The position numbers were made by a program, and so were the translations under genes. From Pseudoalteromonas arabiensis (lineage in GTDB: Bacteria > Pseudomonadota > Gammaproteobacteria > Enterobacterales > Alteromonadaceae), in contig NZ_LRUF01000019.1 in assembly GCF_001550155.1 (NCBI RefSeq), forward strand, positions 124,001 through 188,000: 64,000 nt of DNA, in the 5' to 3' direction. Shown one piece after another: positions 62,261-64,000 of the stretch. Position 1 is the first letter of the stretch. Each line of letters begins with the position of its first letter. The notes below the pieces were generated by a model. The model was not told the DNA's origin and made no database searches. It saw nothing but the letters and a program-made list of their open reading frames with translations.

Positions 62261-62410
62261 TGACGGAACTCCTTTAAATTTGGCGGATATTTTAGCAAAG
62301 TCTCTACAGATTGATACATAACAGACATGAAATTTTGTTGATCAATTACAACTGCCAATTAACGGGCTTTTTAGTTACACTTTAAGGTATTGAAAAGTGA
62401 GGAAGATACG

Positions 62411-62902
62411 ATGCGTTTGAGCCGAAAAGCATGGAATAATGTGGTGATTATTTCGATGCTGTTGATGATTTTTTTCTTTAACGGTTTGCACAAAAAGCTC
62501 AATACTCCCCCTGCGAATGAGGGCGTTCAAGCTCTACTGCCTGAGCAAAGCTTTATTTTAGCAATGGCTTTTCCTGAACTGAAAATTGAGCGCATAGGTA
62601 CTTCGTGGCGGAGCCAAAAGTTACAAAGCATTACCTGGCAAGCCGATGAACAAACACTAGAGCAATTAGTTGAGCGTTGGCAGCGTCAGCAATTAACCAT
62701 CGCAGCGCTGCCAGTGAGTAAAATTTCAAAGGCGTCAGCGGATTATGTTGCCTCTGTATGGCTTGCTGGTGAGCAATTGCCAGCGGTGTATCAGCTATAT
62801 AGCATTGAGCAGCAATACTATTTATTGGATAAGCGGTTACAGCGGGTGTTTGTGCTTGAGCAAGCCGATGTCGTTCAGTTATTTCCGCTATACCCGTTTT
62901 AA
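62411..62902 (+). CDS. Membrane-anchored hypothetical protein upstream of mutM
   Basis: A 163-residue protein with a basic N-terminus, one span (VVIISMLLMIFFFNGL) and an exported domain of about 130 residues rich in Gln and Leu. No motif is recognised. ATG 62411 is chosen because GAGGA lies about 7 bases upstream; an in-frame ATG at 62390 lacks such a site. The mutM gene follows 11 bases after the stop, so the two are probably one operon, though the link may have no functional meaning. Confidence 0.7.
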   Translation: MRLSRKAWNNVVIISMLLMIFFFNGLHKKLNTPPANEGVQALLPEQSFILAMAFPELKIERIGTSWRSQKLQSITWQADEQTLEQLVERWQRQQLTIAALPVSKISKASADYVASVWLAGEQLPAVYQLYSIEQQYYLLDKRLQRVFVLEQADVVQLFPLYPF

Positions 62903-62913
62903 GAGAGTCATAG

Positions 62914-63723
62914 ATGCCTGAATTACCAGAAGTTGAAGTTAGCCGTTTGGGAATAACGCCGCATGTGCTTGACCAAACAGTAACCAAAGTAAATATTCAT
63001 AACGCCAGCATGCGTTGGCCTGTGCCTGATGATGTTTATCAATTACAAGGGCTTAAAGTTACGTCCGTTGAACGTAGAGCAAAATACTTATTACTTGGCT
63101 GTGAACTGGGTAGTGTTATTTTGCATTTAGGTATGTCGGGTAATTTACGTGTTGTGGATGCTACAGAGCCCTTAAAAAAACATGACCATATTGAGTTTAT
63201 TTTAGCATCTGGTAAAGCGTTACGGCTTAATGATGCTCGTCGCTTTGGGGCTTGCTTATGGCAAGCGCCAAATGAATGCCATACCTTGCTGTCAAAGCTA
63301 GGGCCTGAGCCGTTAACAGAAGAGTTTGTTGCAAAGCGCGTTTTTGAGCAGTCACGCAACAAAAAAGTACCTATTAAACAATTTATTATGGATAACGCTG
63401 TGGTGGTTGGTGTAGGTAATATCTATGCTAATGAGTCGCTATTTAAAGCCGGAATTCATCCAAAACGTGAAGCCGGCAAGGTATCATTAAAGCGTTATCA
63501 GCAATTAGTGCCCATTATTAAAGAAACCCTTGCAGCGGCGATTACACAAGGTGGCACAACATTAAAAGACTTTGCCCAAAGTGATGGTAAACCTGGTTAT
63601 TTTGCGCAGCAATTGCTGGTTTATGGCCGCAAAGGCGAGCCGTGCGTTAACTGTAAAGAGCCACTAAAGGAAATTAGATTAGGGCAAAGAAGCACAGTTT
63701 ACTGTGCTAATTGCCAAAAGTGA
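62914..63723 (+). CDS. mutM: Formamidopyrimidine-DNA glycosylase MutM
   Basis: A 269-residue bifunctional DNA glycosylase/AP lyase. It begins [11 protein letters not shown], where Pro2 is the Schiff-base nucleophile and Glu3 the catalytic acid. The H2TH region has [19 protein letters not shown], and the C-terminal zinc finger is C-VNC-...-C-ANC with [12 protein letters not shown]. It removes 8-oxoguanine. Length equals that of the E. coli enzyme (269). A hairpin terminator follows. Confidence 0.97.
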   Translation: MPELPEVEVSRLGITPHVLDQTVTKVNIHNASMRWPVPDDVYQLQGLKVTSVERRAKYLLLGCELGSVILHLGMSGNLRVVDATEPLKKHDHIEFILASGKALRLNDARRFGACLWQAPNECHTLLSKLGPEPLTEEFVAKRVFEQSRNKKVPIKQFIMDNAVVVGVGNIYANESLFKAGIHPKREAGKVSLKRYQQLVPIIKETLAAAITQGGTTLKDFAQSDGKPGYFAQQLLVYGRKGEPCVNCKEPLKEIRLGQRSTVYCANCQK

Positions 63724-63741
63724 CTCTGAAAGTAACCATGA

Positions 63742-63765
63742 AAAAGCACGCCTCGGTGTGCTTTT
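63742..63765. terminator. Terminator after mutM
   Basis: AAAAGCAC pairs with GTGCTTTT, and the stem can continue with a G-T and two C-G pairs. A and T tracts on both sides permit use by mutM and by the opposing gene. Confidence 0.82.
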
Positions 63766-63768
63766 AAA

Positions 63769-63999
63769 TTATAGTTCAAATGGTGCGACACCGACCGCTT
63801 TCATTTTATAGCCAACTTGGGCAATTTCACCCGACCACGTTTCTGTGCTAATCACCCCTGTAACAACGATTGCATCATAAAGGCTCTCAATAGGCACACC
63901 ACCTTCAATTGTGACATGCACAATTTGGTTTGGTGGCGGTGGTGGTACGTGGATACAGGCACCAAAATATGGTACCAGTAAAAACTCAGTAATCACTTC
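63769..63999 (-). CDS. C-terminal end of a DUF3299-like protein, runs out of the window
   Basis: The frame is open from the window edge (codon at 63997-63999) to the TAA at 63769-63771, giving 76 residues. The fragment contains EFLLVPYFGACIHVPPPPPNQ and continues with VTIEGGVPIESLYDAIVVTG, which matches the C-terminal half of exported DUF3299 proteins as I recall them. The family is of unknown function and often occurs near ABC-type membrane-protein operons. The start and any signal peptide lie beyond base 64000. It is convergent with mutM. Confidence 0.7.
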   Translation of the reverse strand, partial: EVITEFLLVPYFGACIHVPPPPPNQIVHVTIEGGVPIESLYDAIVVTGVISTETWSGEIAQVGYKMKAVGVAPFEL

Positions 64000-64000
64000 G

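Overview
The window looks like a chromosomal segment of a marine gammaproteobacterium of the Alteromonadales, most likely Pseudoalteromonas or a close relative. This rests on three things: a complete Gram-negative division and cell-wall (dcw) cluster whose MurE carries the DNPR motif of meso-DAP enzymes, a very large TonB-dependent receptor beside sugar-catabolism genes, and the general family content (S9 and M1 peptidases, PrkB, MraZ, RNase R/RlmB). The genus is inferred; no rRNA or tRNA gene is present to settle it.

Region 1 (1-9156) is an amino-sugar utilisation locus. In order it holds the 3' end of a ROK sugar kinase, a NagA-like deacetylase, a GMC oxidoreductase with a twin-arginine small subunit, a FucP/NagP-type permease on the opposite strand, a DeoR-family repressor, a 938-residue TonB-dependent receptor, and a solitary 51-residue TatA. 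The two regulatory gaps carry CTTTC/GAAAG elements like those described for AgaR, so N-acetylgalactosamine is a more likely substrate than N-acetylglucosamine.

Region 2 (9169-14998) holds housekeeping and stress genes: an MscS channel, a YihY/BrkB membrane protein, a pirin and a glutathionyl-hydroquinone reductase in tandem, a small P-loop ATPase, and a yqjD-yqjE-yqjK-like operon.

Region 3 (15344-33240) is the whole dcw cluster on the + strand: mraZ, rsmH, ftsL, ftsI, murE, murF, mraY, murD, ftsW, murG, murC, ddlB, ftsQ, ftsA, ftsZ, lpxC. Most genes overlap by 1-8 bases. A good sigma70-like promoter followed by five TGG repeats at exact 10-bp intervals (MraZ boxes) precedes mraZ. lpxC has its own promoter and ends at a strong hairpin terminator.

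Region 4 (33248-50226) is mixed: the prkB-yjjX-yjjG operon, two hypothetical genes, an exported M1 aminopeptidase, a degenerate tyrosine-recombinase remnant, a DUF2750 gene, a GST-like gene, ppiC, an exported glutathione-peroxidase homologue, a GNAT acetyltransferase, a hybrid histidine kinase with a response regulator, queG, a chemotaxis transducer without a periplasmic domain, a glycerophosphodiesterase and an EamA transporter.

Region 5 (50314-55875) is the most unusual part. A three-gene operon encodes a DUF350 membrane protein, a small membrane protein with a Gly-rich tail, and a membrane-embedded spermidine-synthase-like enzyme. Beside it, a block of about 2.2 kb carrying an SMR efflux gene and a DesK/LiaS-type two-component system is flanked by a perfect 32-bp direct repeat (53606-53637 and 55844-55875), which suggests a recently acquired islet between the operon and rnr.

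Region 6 (55937-63999) holds rnr-rlmB, an S9 peptidase, a family II pyrophosphatase (ppaC), an anchored hypothetical protein, mutM, and the 3' end of a probable DUF3299 gene running out of the window. No rRNA, tRNA, CRISPR array or intact insertion sequence was seen.
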